DNA of 64,000 nucleotides from Mucilaginibacter sp. (lineage in GTDB: Bacteria > Bacteroidota > Bacteroidia > Sphingobacteriales > Sphingobacteriaceae): contig JAQBOV010000029.1 in NCBI GenBank assembly GCA_028287895.1, positions 1-64,000 on the forward strand. Reading direction: 5' to 3'. The position numbers were made by a program, and so were the translations under genes. Of the stretch, positions 39,178 to 48,889 are shown one piece after another. The notes under the pieces are model-generated. The model did not search any database and was not told where the DNA came from. It worked only from the letters and a program-made list of their open reading frames with translations. Within the stretch, counting starts at the first letter, position 1; each line of letters begins with the position of its first letter.

Positions 39178-39855
39178 TTATTCCATCACCTTAACCTTGA
39201 TACCTTCAAAGCCGCTGGCGTTGATCCCTGCCAACCCGTATACGGTGGCGCCATTTTTAATAACAGTACCCGCCATATCGTATTTTAACAGTTCCTCCTT
39301 ATACTTGCCATTTGCCGAACTTGCCACAATCATATTTCCGGCAGTGATACCCGGCCCCAGCGCATAGCCAACGGGAACCGAACTTGTTTGCATGCCGTTG
39401 GATGTTGTGGTAAAGTTGGCCGGGGTCAATAACATGTACAGCAAATAAATTGCAGGATGCTGTTTTGTGGCATCAAAAACCTGCGCGTTATCAACCAGGA
39501 CCACATCACTTCCGTTGCCATAAGTAAGTTTAATGTCTTTGCCAAAATGCAGGTCACGGCCGCTATTATTGGTGATCTTTACGGCTATTAGCCTGATGTT
39601 ACTTTTGGTTTCTCTTTTAGCATACCTTCCCGTTAGTAAATTATATTTATAATCCATACTGACGGACTTATCGCTGCTGCCCGACTGGTAATTTAAGGTG
39701 CCGGGATTGATTAAGTGATAATTAGATGCACAGCTGCTAAGAAGAAAAAGGCATAGCAGTGCTAACAGGGTACTTTGTGTTTTCAAGGTTTTGATAAGAT
39801 TTAAGTTAAAGCCTGCAATATACGAATGCAATTTGTTTAACCAAAAAATATTCAA
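39178..39855 (-). CDS. Hypothetical lipoprotein
   Basis: Lipobox LFLLSSCASN; likely start is internal. Confidence 0.75.
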   Translation of the reverse strand: MNIFWLNKLHSYIAGFNLNLIKTLKTQSTLLALLCLFLLSSCASNYHLINPGTLNYQSGSSDKSVSMDYKYNLLTGRYAKRETKSNIRLIAVKITNNSGRDLHFGKDIKLTYGNGSDVVLVDNAQVFDATKQHPAIYLLYMLLTPANFTTTSNGMQTSSVPVGYALGPGITAGNMIVASSANGKYKEELLKYDMAGTVIKNGATVYGLAGINASGFEGIKVKVME

Positions 39856-40021
39856 AAGTGATGGTAGCAGCAGCCGCGAAATCGTTGCAGCCCTGAAACA
39901 AAAAGGGCTGATCTGAGCTGTTTATACTTTCGGAACGGCTTTCATTTTGATCACAAATATTAGCTCAAACAAAGCGATTTTATCAAGGGCCATTATAAGG
40001 AGCCCGATCTTTTTTAAGTGA

Positions 40022-40177
40022 TCTTATCCTGATGTAGAATGGCCTAAGACGGCTGACACCCGTAAACGTCTGATACATGATTATTTTGGCCTGGACTATG
40101 ATATCATCCGGTACATTATGATCTCTAAACTTCCTAAACTGGATGACGACATTCAGGAAATCATTTCGAAGGCTTAA
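40022..40177 (+). pseudogene. HepT-like (DUF86/HEPN) C-terminal remnant
   Basis: SYPDVEWPKTADTRKRLIHDYFGLDYDIIRYIMISKLPKLDDDIQEIISKA*; contains an Rx4HxY HEPN motif (RKRLIHDY); preceded by an in-frame TGA. Confidence 0.65.
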
Positions 40178-40278
40178 TTTATCGTGTTTGTTGTCCCTTG
40201 GCTCATCCAAATGGTACTCCAACCAAAATAGTGTTTTGGTTGCACCGAAACGGGGTTTTTAATTTTAGTTAAAAGCAG

Positions 40279-40311
40279 TAAACCGCTTCCCTGCATCAGA
40301 AAGCGGCTTTG
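40279..40311 (-). terminator. Hairpin downstream of tRNA-Gln
   Basis: AAAGCCGCTTTC...GGAAGCGGTTT; weak T-tract. Confidence 0.45.
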
Positions 40312-40318
40312 AATTTTG

Positions 40319-40390
40319 TTTTCCTGCATGGATTCGAACCACGATCGTCTGAGTCAGAGTCAGAAGTGCTAACCGTTACACCACAGGAAA
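40319..40390 (-). tRNA. tRNA-Gln (anticodon CTG)
   Basis: Acceptor TTTCCTG/CAGGAAA, anticodon arm TCTGA-CTCTGAC-TCAGA, T-arm CGTGG-TTCGAAT-CCATG; CCA not encoded. Confidence 0.9.
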
Positions 40391-40618
40391 ATATAAGACC
40401 CTTGAACAAAAAATCCCCTTAGTTGCTCTAAGAGGACATCAGGTATTTTAAATTCAATACGCCGTTATCCCCTTGAGCAAAAACTCTGCTGGAAATGTTG
40501 CTGTATTGATCTTGCTTTCATTGAGGCAATGATACAAAATATGCCGCAAATAAAAAAACCAAAAAATATCCTGGCCCAATCCATTAACAAAATATTAATA
40601 AAATAATGACCAAGATCA

Positions 40619-40651
40619 TGTATTTGATAATTGCTTTTATTTAGCTTTGTG
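40619..40651 (+). promoter_or_regulatory. Probable promoter of the Usp gene (TTTG ... TAGCTTTG)
   Basis: TAnnTTTG-type element about 45 nt upstream of the ATG at 40694, with an upstream TTTG at slightly short spacing. Confidence 0.4.
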
Positions 40652-40693
40652 TAGTTTAAATTTCCCAGGTAATTTCTTGTAATCAAAACGCTT

Positions 40694-41530
40694 ATGAAAA
40701 ACATTTTGATATTCAACGATTTTTCCCCCGAAGCCGAGCGCGCCACCGAACTCGCCTTGCTTTTATCCGGAAAAACAAATACCAACCTCTATGTGTGGAA
40801 TATTTTTGACAAGTACGAAAACCCTGTAGCCAGGGAACTCGCTGTTGCACACGGCAATGAAGAGGAAACAGAAATAACGGCTGATAATACCAGCTGGATA
40901 TTGAAATTAGAGTCGAAACTGAATTGGCAAAGCGGCTTAGTACCGCCGGTGAAATTTATTGAAGGTATTGACTACGGCACCAATTATATATTGTCGGTAG
41001 TAAAAAAATATGATATCGGACTATTGGTCAGGGGAATAACCAATGACAAGGACGATATGCTGTGCGTTGAGGCCGAAGCACTCAGTTGCTCTACCAAATC
41101 CGGCTGCCCTATATTACTTGTCCCTGAAAAGTTTGAATATAAAGCACTTGAAAAAATTGTTTATGCTACCGACCTGCGGTTTTGCAGGCACGAGATCGTA
41201 GTGTTTTTAACTCAGCTGGCTACCTCACTCAATGCCAGCGTGCTCATAGCCAACATATCAGCAAAGGGGCTCCCCTGCATGGAGGATAACTATGCCCGCA
41301 CCGTTTTTGCCGATACCATACTAAACCGCGGCAACCAGGAGCATATTTTTTTTAGCAATATAAAGGAAAGGGACATCCAAAGGGCCCTGGATGTGCTGGT
41401 GAACGCCATGAACAATGACCTGCTGGTGCTGGTGAACAATAAATTTCACTTTAACGAACTGCTTGGCCACGAGGTGCCTTATATTATACCTGATAGTATT
41501 CATATTCCGCTGTTGATCTTCCCATCGTAA
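40694..41530 (+). CDS. Universal stress protein (two Usp-like halves)
   Basis: KNILIFNDFSPEAERATELALLLSGKTNTNLYVWNI and LEKIVYATDLRFCRHEIVVFLTQLATSLNASVLIANI. Confidence 0.8.
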   Translation: MKNILIFNDFSPEAERATELALLLSGKTNTNLYVWNIFDKYENPVARELAVAHGNEEETEITADNTSWILKLESKLNWQSGLVPPVKFIEGIDYGTNYILSVVKKYDIGLLVRGITNDKDDMLCVEAEALSCSTKSGCPILLVPEKFEYKALEKIVYATDLRFCRHEIVVFLTQLATSLNASVLIANISAKGLPCMEDNYARTVFADTILNRGNQEHIFFSNIKERDIQRALDVLVNAMNNDLLVLVNNKFHFNELLGHEVPYIIPDSIHIPLLIFPS

Positions 41531-41603
41531 AGAAGAAAACAAGTAATTTTTTCAAATGAAAACCCTAAGCTTGACCTATTTAGCTTTACAACCTTTCACG
41601 TGC

Positions 41604-44051
41604 TTAAAACTCCGCGCTCAAATACCCCATCCTTCCATTTGCATCCATGCCTTGTACAACCACCCTGTATTTTTTTGTTTGGTCTGAATTATAAAATTGT
41701 ATTTTGAAATTTCCCAGGCTGTCTGTAGTCAAATCATGGTTCCAGTATAGGGTGGTACGGTAGTCGGGCTGCCGGGCTTGTTTGTCAATGCTATAATCCG
41801 GCAATGAAAATTCGCGGGTTAGACTATAGCCGTTAAAAGTATACCTGTCAAAAGTTCCGCTGCTGCTTGTGCCTTTATCATCGCCGTATGTTTTGGTATA
41901 AACCAGTATTGCACCTATAAAACCGCCTCCTGTGGGTGCGAACCAAACCGGTGGTGGTGCAAACCGTATCAATGCTATATCCTGTAAGGAAATATTTTCT
42001 ATATCACCTAACGAAACCTGCGCTTCATCCAGGTAAAAAAAAGGCAGACTATTCGCGTCACTTAGGTTAGAGCTTCCGCGATATTTAAAAACATAGGTCG
42101 AGCCATCCGGGCTAATATATATTTGTAAGCCAGGAAATTTTCCCTGTATGTAGTTTATAATACTCACGCCAGGTAAAGAAGGGGTATTCACCAGGTCAAG
42201 GGTAGATGAATCATCTAAATCAAAATTCTTCACGTGGTTCTTTATCACTAACTCGGTCGGAGTTAATTTGCGTTCTTTGATATTTACCGTTTTTAAAGCG
42301 ATCCCCTGGGTAACAAACCGGGCATTTTGTCCAGTTATGATATGATCTAAAAATGCATTTTTAACAACAGGTTTTATTTTGGCAAAGGTGCTTAAAGTAT
42401 CCGGGCCAAAATGTATGGTATCTACATCCTGCTTGAAAAATGCAATTTTTGCAGACTGCTTTTTATTTTTTGCATTGACCACCTCAAAGTACATGTTCGC
42501 CGTGCCCTGGCGATCATAATCTTTCAATACAAAGCAGCCGGTGCTATCGGGCGCAATAAAGACTATCTTTTTGCTTGAATCGGCATTTGTGATCATCAGC
42601 TTTATTCTCAGGTTGTCCTTATCGTGATAATTTTCAATTTGACCGGCGATCACTTGTGTGCTTTCCACAAAATATTTCAATACCCGCGGCTGAGCTTTAA
42701 ATACGGTATCCCACTTAAAATGCCGCCAGCCATTAGTGAGCATCACCAGGTCAAGCTGTTTTTGCAAGGTATCACTGTTGTTTTTTAAGTAATACCCGGG
42801 CTGATATATCCGGCCGCTTAACTCGGAACTCATTAAAAAGTAAGAGCAAATATGGTCTTCCGGCTCACTGCCTATAGCGGCATCGGTTACCGCTATGGAT
42901 AAATTTGCCTTTGCCGGCTGATCTTTATTATCCTTTAAATTCAGTGTAAAAACATTTTTGCCTTTGGCGTTGTAAGACAAGGTGTCTTTTACCAGCGAAA
43001 GCTTAAACAGATCGTATTTATTAATAAAAACTATTCTTTCGGCACCGGGCACGCCGTTTTCGTCAAAAATTGTTAAGCGCAGTATACCGGTTGAAAAGTC
43101 ATCCTTTTTTAGGCTGAATACGTTGATGCCACGAATTAATTTTAGCGGATAAGTAACGCTCAGGCCGTTATTTTGTACTGCCTCTAAAATGATATCCTGA
43201 TGTTCCAGCCGCCTGTCTGAATAGGTCATTCTTACTTCCAATTCATTAACAGAGGCATTAACCCGCATACTGATACCGGTTTTTTTTACTTTTGGCAAAG
43301 CGATATACTGCACAGTACTATCCGGCAAATGAACCTGCGCAGTGTAGTTCACATTTGCAGACGCTTCCAGTTCAAAACTACCCATTCCATCATGTACAGT
43401 TGTCAATTTAGCGATGGATCTTTTGTTTTTGCTCAACACATCGCCATACACCCTGGCGGGCAGCCCATTTTCATCCGTTGCCTTAAAGGCCACATTACAG
43501 ATATTGCCGTCAACCAGGTCGCCGCCTTCAGGATAAAAATTGATATGATAAGTTTTAGCCTCACTTACACGAAATGTTTGGTTAGCCCTGTCATGGATAT
43601 TTTGTATATATATGTTTTGATGATAAAAATCCCCTTCATCAAAATTCAGCATCCAGGTTGTAAATGCCTGCAGTTGATACCAGCCGGTATGCAGGGTATC
43701 GGACAGGCTTATATTACCGTAGGCTGTGCTGTTTTTTAGTGGCAGTTTATCCTGCTTTATGAGTTTGCCCTGTGCATCTGATAAGCGCACATATACAATT
43801 TTACTCAGGAGCGATGGTTTGCCATAAGCCAGAAGATAAGTCTTGTACCAAAGGGCTTGTCCTCCCAGGTAAATATTTTGATCTGTATGGATAAATATCT
43901 TTTCCTGCGGGTATCTTTTATTGTAGCCAGACAACGAATTTGTTAGTTTCTGCCCTACAGAATCTAAACGGGGGGGTATAGTTTGGGCATCTGCTAAAAA
44001 TGAATTTAACAGACCTGACAATAAGATAATCCATCTTAATTGTTTTCTCAT
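41604..44051 (-). CDS. Large secreted protein with MG2-like domains and a TonB-receptor plug-like segment
   Basis: Signal peptide; QEKIFIHTDQNIYLGGQALWYKTYLL; GVSIINYIQGKFPGLQIYISPDGSTYVFKYRG. Confidence 0.8.
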   Translation of the reverse strand: MRKQLRWIILLSGLLNSFLADAQTIPPRLDSVGQKLTNSLSGYNKRYPQEKIFIHTDQNIYLGGQALWYKTYLLAYGKPSLLSKIVYVRLSDAQGKLIKQDKLPLKNSTAYGNISLSDTLHTGWYQLQAFTTWMLNFDEGDFYHQNIYIQNIHDRANQTFRVSEAKTYHINFYPEGGDLVDGNICNVAFKATDENGLPARVYGDVLSKNKRSIAKLTTVHDGMGSFELEASANVNYTAQVHLPDSTVQYIALPKVKKTGISMRVNASVNELEVRMTYSDRRLEHQDIILEAVQNNGLSVTYPLKLIRGINVFSLKKDDFSTGILRLTIFDENGVPGAERIVFINKYDLFKLSLVKDTLSYNAKGKNVFTLNLKDNKDQPAKANLSIAVTDAAIGSEPEDHICSYFLMSSELSGRIYQPGYYLKNNSDTLQKQLDLVMLTNGWRHFKWDTVFKAQPRVLKYFVESTQVIAGQIENYHDKDNLRIKLMITNADSSKKIVFIAPDSTGCFVLKDYDRQGTANMYFEVVNAKNKKQSAKIAFFKQDVDTIHFGPDTLSTFAKIKPVVKNAFLDHIITGQNARFVTQGIALKTVNIKERKLTPTELVIKNHVKNFDLDDSSTLDLVNTPSLPGVSIINYIQGKFPGLQIYISPDGSTYVFKYRGSSNLSDANSLPFFYLDEAQVSLGDIENISLQDIALIRFAPPPVWFAPTGGGFIGAILVYTKTYGDDKGTSSSGTFDRYTFNGYSLTREFSLPDYSIDKQARQPDYRTTLYWNHDLTTDSLGNFKIQFYNSDQTKKYRVVVQGMDANGRMGYLSAEF

Positions 44052-44189
44052 TACAATAGCTAAGGTTTATGACAATACTAAGTTAACCGAATTTACATAA
44101 TTAATATCAAAGCACTGACATTAAAATCTTTATAAAAAAATAACAGACAAAAAGAGCCCGCTCAATAGCACGGGCCCCTTGATGAGAAT

Positions 44190-44729
44190 TTATTTAGCTT
44201 TCTTTAATAACTGGCGTTTTGAACTGGTGTAAACAATTTTTCCGTTCACCACATTATTATCGTCCTGGTAATATGCGGAGTCTACTTTGCCCGTTTTGTA
44301 AGTATCTGTTTCTTTATACCATACGCCAACCCAATCGGTATTCTTGTCGGTACTATGTAAATTGGTTACCGCAACAAGATCTATCTTAACACCGCTTAAG
44401 CTGTCCCTGAATTTTTGAAAAAAATGCATCAGGCTGTCGCGGCGGGCCTTCACTACTTTTATACCGGTTGGGGAATCCCAGGAAACGGTATCAGCATAAT
44501 AAGCTGGTGCATTGCTCAGTTTATTGTCTTGCCAATCTTTGTAAGATTGTAAGACCGCCTGTTCATTTTTTTGATTATCCGATATAGTAAAAGAAGAAGA
44601 ATAAGAAGCCTTGTAAGGCATTGCTACTGAATCGGTTTTAGCGTCAGCAGTTTTAGCTCCGTTTTTACAGGATGCCAATAAGGCAATCCCGATAGCTACC
44701 GGTGCTAATAAATACAGAATCTTTTTCAT
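44190..44729 (-). CDS. NTF2/SnoaL-like lipoprotein
   Basis: Lipobox LLASCKNG; SnoaL-like pattern; start trimmed to MKKILYLLAP. Confidence 0.65.
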   Translation of the reverse strand: MKKILYLLAPVAIGIALLASCKNGAKTADAKTDSVAMPYKASYSSSFTISDNQKNEQAVLQSYKDWQDNKLSNAPAYYADTVSWDSPTGIKVVKARRDSLMHFFQKFRDSLSGVKIDLVAVTNLHSTDKNTDWVGVWYKETDTYKTGKVDSAYYQDDNNVVNGKIVYTSSKRQLLKKAK

Positions 44730-44910
44730 TGCAATTGGGTTTAAGTGGTGAAAATTGGGTTTACTTAAATAAATGTACTGTAACTTTTTGATATTCAAAA
44801 GTTTAGTGATTTTTATTTTTATAATATAATTTCACGCGATAAATTTGTCCGGAAGTTATTATCTTACCATACCTGGCGCAGGAATGAAACTTTAGCCAAT
44901 CATCAACCAT

Positions 44911-45522
44911 ATGAAATCCGCCCTTTTAGAAAATTTCGGCTATATTGATATCTACCTGTTTGATCAGTTACTGAAAGGTACATATGATGATTGCCGGAAG
45001 GTGCTGGATGCAGGCTGTGGAAGCGGGCGCAACCTGGTTTATTTTCTACGGAACGGATACGAGGTTTATGCCATCGACCCAAACGCCGGGGCGGTAGAGG
45101 TAGTTAAGCTGTTGGCCAAAAGTATTGCCCCGGCTATTCCCCAGACTAATTTCATGGTTACCAATGCCGAGAATTTGTCTTTTGCCGATCAATACTTCGA
45201 CCTGGTGATCAGCAGCGCTGTATTGCATTTTGCAGATAGTGAGGCGCATTTTGATCGTATGCTGCAGGCCCTATGGCGGGTACTTAAACCCGGCGGCTAC
45301 CTGTTTGCCCGGCTTGCTTCTGATATCGGCATAGAAAGCCTGGTGCTGCCAATAGGCAAAGGGCGGTATCTGCTGCCCGATGGCTCGGAACGCTTTTTGG
45401 TAAATGAGCAAATGCTGCTGAACTATACCTCATCACTCAAGGCGAAACTGCACGAACCTATTAAAACCACCAACGTTCAAAACCTACGATCTATGACCAC
45501 CTGGTGCCTGCAAAAACTATAA
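44911..45522 (+). CDS. Class I SAM-dependent methyltransferase
   Basis: KVLDAGCGSGRNLVYFLRNGYEVYAIDPN; LWRVLKPGGYLFARL. Confidence 0.93.
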   Translation: MKSALLENFGYIDIYLFDQLLKGTYDDCRKVLDAGCGSGRNLVYFLRNGYEVYAIDPNAGAVEVVKLLAKSIAPAIPQTNFMVTNAENLSFADQYFDLVISSAVLHFADSEAHFDRMLQALWRVLKPGGYLFARLASDIGIESLVLPIGKGRYLLPDGSERFLVNEQMLLNYTSSLKAKLHEPIKTTNVQNLRSMTTWCLQKL

Positions 45523-45618
45523 TTAAAAAAAACGTTGCCAGATAAGAATGGATTTGCTTAATTGCAGCAATAAGCTGTAACAAGCACCGTTTATTTTTTT
45601 TTAACCAACATCTTTAAC

Positions 45619-46146
45619 ATGAAATTTTTAAAATCCAATTTTCCCGTCATTCTAATTTTAGTCGCAACCATTTCGTTACAAGCCTGTAAGGCAAAAAAGA
45701 AAGTGGTGCAGGAAGCACCGCCACAATCTGTTGAAACCCCGGCACCGCCCGTTCAGCAAGCTCCGCCGCCGCCGCCGGCAGCTCAGCCAGCTCCGGCACC
45801 TGCTCCGGCGCCCGACTATAATTTCAGCAATATTCAATTTGAATTTGACTCGGGCATATTAAAAACAGAATCGTACCCTATATTGGATAAAGCCGCCGCA
45901 GAAATGAAAAAAGACCCTACGGCCACATTTATTTTGAAGGGATATGCCTCTGCTGAAGGTACCGATGCTCATAATATGGAGCTATCCGCAGACCGGGCCA
46001 ACTCGGTAAAAGTGTACCTGGTGAATACCGGGGTAAGTGCTGCTAGTATAACTGCGAAAGGTTATGGCGAAAGCAACCCGGTAGCTGACAACAGCACCGA
46101 AGCCGGAAGGGTATTGAACCGCCGGGTAGAGATCAAAAAGCAATAA
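45619..46146 (+). CDS. OmpA-family lipoprotein with a Pro/Ala-rich linker
   Basis: Lipobox SLQACKAK; NIQFEFDSGILKTESYPILDKAAAEM; NMELSADRANSVKVYLV; GYGESNPVADN. Confidence 0.93.
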   Translation: MKFLKSNFPVILILVATISLQACKAKKKVVQEAPPQSVETPAPPVQQAPPPPPAAQPAPAPAPAPDYNFSNIQFEFDSGILKTESYPILDKAAAEMKKDPTATFILKGYASAEGTDAHNMELSADRANSVKVYLVNTGVSAASITAKGYGESNPVADNSTEAGRVLNRRVEIKKQ

Positions 46147-46213
46147 TAGATATCTGCAAATAGGTCCCGGCAGGCATCTTAGGCCTGCCGGGACTATTTG
46201 TTTAGACTTTAAA

Positions 46214-46609
46214 TCACTTCGCCTTCTTCCTTTTCATCGCCAACACCTCATTTTCCTCGATACGGGCCAAAACAATTCGGGTAATTATTCCGGCCGGCAA
46301 TGGTTCCTCCGGGTTAAAATGCAGGGTCATGCCGGATAATTTGCAGCCGGATAATTCATTTTTTATTTGCTTAACCAGCTTTGAGCTCATGGTATATAAG
46401 CTGCAATATTTTGTATTGGTACCAATACCCACCAGCATATAAATATATTTAAAACAGTGTACCTGATAACTGAATGTTTCTTCCGCAAAGGGTATTATGG
46501 ACCTGATCAGCGCATGAAGCTCTGTTAAACAAGGCCGGAATTGAGGGTCTTGTGTCAAAAGGAAATTACTGAACAAATAGGGCTGATTGTCTTTGGAAGG
46601 CTTGGTCAT
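46214..46609 (-). CDS. DUF1801 domain protein
   Basis: LTELHALIRSIIPFAEETFSYQVHCFKY...LHFNPEEPLPAGIITRIVLARIEENE. Confidence 0.7.
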   Translation of the reverse strand: MTKPSKDNQPYLFSNFLLTQDPQFRPCLTELHALIRSIIPFAEETFSYQVHCFKYIYMLVGIGTNTKYCSLYTMSSKLVKQIKNELSGCKLSGMTLHFNPEEPLPAGIITRIVLARIEENEVLAMKRKKAK

Positions 46610-46691
46610 TGGTTAGGGATAATGGTTAGCCTAAGATACGATGTTTCACAATTTATTCAATGGGTGTTGTGGAAGCTACGCCATCAGTTTC

Positions 46692-46872
46692 CTGATCAAT
46701 CAAAATCCAAAAAGGGCAGGGTTACTGGGGCATACATCAATTGGTAAACCACCTGGTATTTAAAAAAGTACCGGCACTCAAATATTTGCCGCTCGAGGTG
46801 GTTACCAGGGAGAATGCAGCATACGATACCAGTGATGAGCTGATCTATGACGATTGTAAACTGATCGTTTAA
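46692..46872 (+). pseudogene. LacI-family regulator C-terminal fragment, frameshifted
   Basis: LINQNPK[fs]QGYWGIHQLVNHLVFKKVPALKYLPLEVVTRENAAYDTSDELIYDDCKLIV*; no DNA-binding domain upstream. Confidence 0.6.
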
Positions 46873-46904
46873 AAAAAATGCCGGGCGCTTATCAATCACC
46901 CGGC
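46871..46904 (-). terminator. Terminator of the sigma/Rieske operon
   Basis: GCCGGG...CCCGGC followed by T8 on the minus strand. Confidence 0.65.
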
Positions 46905-46928
46905 AAAACAATCAACCCAAACAAATAT

Positions 46929-47375
46929 TTATGCTGAAACGGTTAAGGTATTACCGTTAATTACCACATTGTATTTTTGCAGAGGCGAGGCCGCAGGACC
47001 CAAAACGACTGCCCCGCTTTTACTGAATTCGCTGCCATGTGCCGGGCAAATGAATATACCCTGGCCGGCATTATACCCAATGGTATTGCCCTGGTGGGTA
47101 CATGTTGCCTGCACGGCTGTAAAAGCGCTCCCCGTGTTACCCGCCGCTATCCTCACCAGGATGACGCCATGCTGCATTGTCGAATCTCCAATATTTGCCA
47201 GCTGGCTGCTCAGATCAATCGCAAATAAGTTGCCGCTGCCTGCCGGGGGAGGCGCTGGTGCATTGCCCGAAGGTGTAGGGTTGCTTCCCTTTGAACCGCA
47301 GGATACCAGGCCGCAACCTACGCATACCGCAACAAGTCCAATTCCCAATTTTGATAAAAATTCGTGCCTTTCCAT
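46929..47375 (-). CDS. Rieske [2Fe-2S] domain protein, lipoprotein-like
   Basis: CTHQGNTIGYNAGQGIFICPAHGSEF; N-terminal hydrophobic segment ending LVSCGS. Confidence 0.93.
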   Translation of the reverse strand: MERHEFLSKLGIGLVAVCVGCGLVSCGSKGSNPTPSGNAPAPPPAGSGNLFAIDLSSQLANIGDSTMQHGVILVRIAAGNTGSAFTAVQATCTHQGNTIGYNAGQGIFICPAHGSEFSKSGAVVLGPAASPLQKYNVVINGNTLTVSA

Positions 47376-48313
47376 TATTTATAGCCACTTCCTTTATGAT
47401 TAAAATCGAACATCCGCGAAATAGTGAAGCCCAGGCGAAATTGCCCCCTTCCATAGCTGGCCTGCGATCCGCTTAAAGAGTTAATTTCGGAAATGCCCCT
47501 TGCATTGGTAATATTTATTGTAAATACGTGCCCCCCTGTTTGCTCTTCGATACCAAAACCCAATGGGTCAGAAAATCCGTTTGCACCGCTTCTGAAACTG
47601 GAGAAGGGATGTTCATAATCAACTAGAATACTCATACCCTTGGTGACCTTATAACGCCCTGCTGCCGTCAATGAGAAAAATTGCTGCTCATTACCGGGCA
47701 GATCCGGTATAGGCGTATTATCCCGTACGAATACGGGCGATACCTGCAGGGACAATGCAGATGTGAATTTACGTGAAATAATTACCTGCCCAAGATAGGA
47801 AAGCCGGTTTTCAAAAGTAGTGAATTGCCCGTATGGCCTTACACCTGTTTGGCCGAGCAGCGTGACAGCCACGGGCGAACTATTATCAGTTTTTTGATGC
47901 AATACCGCATATTTTAGTCCCAGTTCAATCAATCCTCCAATCGTGCTTCGTCCGAAATCAATATTCAGATTATCGGAAAGCCCATACTCAAAGCCGATAT
48001 AAACATCATTAATCGCATCAAGGCCAAATAAGGTTCTGGCTCCGCCTGTAGAAGTACCAATATCGCCAAAACGATGTATGACCAGGAAATTCAGGTTGTT
48101 CTTCTTTACCGTTACTGTTGTAGGGGATAAAATTAACCGGCTGGCTTTAAATGCAGCGATCACATCCTGGGGCTTATCCTCAGGGCTCATGGCATTCAAT
48201 AGTGAGTCGGCTGATGTTTCTTTTTTGGCGCCTTTTTTTACGGTATCCGTTTGCTGCGCCTTTAGGCCGGCAGCAAGGGCCAGGAAGATAAAAACGGTAA
48301 TTATTCTTTTCAT
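47375..48313 (-). CDS. DUF5777 outer-membrane beta-barrel protein
   Basis: LNFLVIHRFGDIGTSTGGARTLFGLDAINDVYIGFEYGLSDNLNIDFGRS. Confidence 0.85.
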   Translation of the reverse strand: MKRIITVFIFLALAAGLKAQQTDTVKKGAKKETSADSLLNAMSPEDKPQDVIAAFKASRLILSPTTVTVKKNNLNFLVIHRFGDIGTSTGGARTLFGLDAINDVYIGFEYGLSDNLNIDFGRSTIGGLIELGLKYAVLHQKTDNSSPVAVTLLGQTGVRPYGQFTTFENRLSYLGQVIISRKFTSALSLQVSPVFVRDNTPIPDLPGNEQQFFSLTAAGRYKVTKGMSILVDYEHPFSSFRSGANGFSDPLGFGIEEQTGGHVFTINITNARGISEINSLSGSQASYGRGQFRLGFTISRMFDFNHKGSGYK

Positions 48314-48338
48314 GACAGGAAGTATTTATTTTGAGTGA

Positions 48339-48887
48339 TTATTGTTTTTTATACGCTGTGTATGTAGCCGCTATACGGATACGTATACTTTCAGCTATGT
48401 GATGAAATACGATAGCCGGTATGTCTATGTGATGATCTGCACATTTAACCATAAATTCTGATGTCATAGTCAGTACGCCATTACTAACTTTAAGGTTGCC
48501 TGCGATGGTACGTGTTTGAGTAACTCCATGCACTTGCAAATCGCCCACTGCAGTTACCGGATAACTGCCATCTTTTGAAAGATCGGGGTGCTCCTGTATT
48601 TTGCCTTTAAAGGTAGCTTTGGGGTACTTATCGCTCTCCATATAATTTTCATTAAAATGCTCCTCCATTAATGATTTTGGAAAATGAAAATCACGAACAG
48701 GCACACTAAAAGCCAGCTCGCCGGTGGCAGCATTATAAACTGACGCTCCGCTGGTTGCCGTGGCTGCAATATCCTCTATTGGCGCACTTGAATATAGATT
48801 GATCTTTGCATTTTTACAGGTATAGATATCCTGTCCCGCCTGGTTGGTCGTTAGCCAGGCAAGTAAAATAAGAGCGATGTATTTCAT
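48339..48887 (-). CDS. YceI family protein
   Basis: NYMESDKYPKATFKGKI...YPVTAVGDLQVHGVTQTRTIAGNLKVSNG. Confidence 0.9.
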   Translation of the reverse strand: MKYIALILLAWLTTNQAGQDIYTCKNAKINLYSSAPIEDIAATATSGASVYNAATGELAFSVPVRDFHFPKSLMEEHFNENYMESDKYPKATFKGKIQEHPDLSKDGSYPVTAVGDLQVHGVTQTRTIAGNLKVSNGVLTMTSEFMVKCADHHIDIPAIVFHHIAESIRIRIAATYTAYKKQ

Positions 48888-48889
48888 TT

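Noticed and set aside
39983-40222. 79-aa minus ORF
   Set aside because: Antisense to the HepT-like fragment, which has recognisable motifs.
40465-40785. 106-aa minus ORF near the Usp gene
   Set aside because: Antisense across the Usp promoter and start; no motif.
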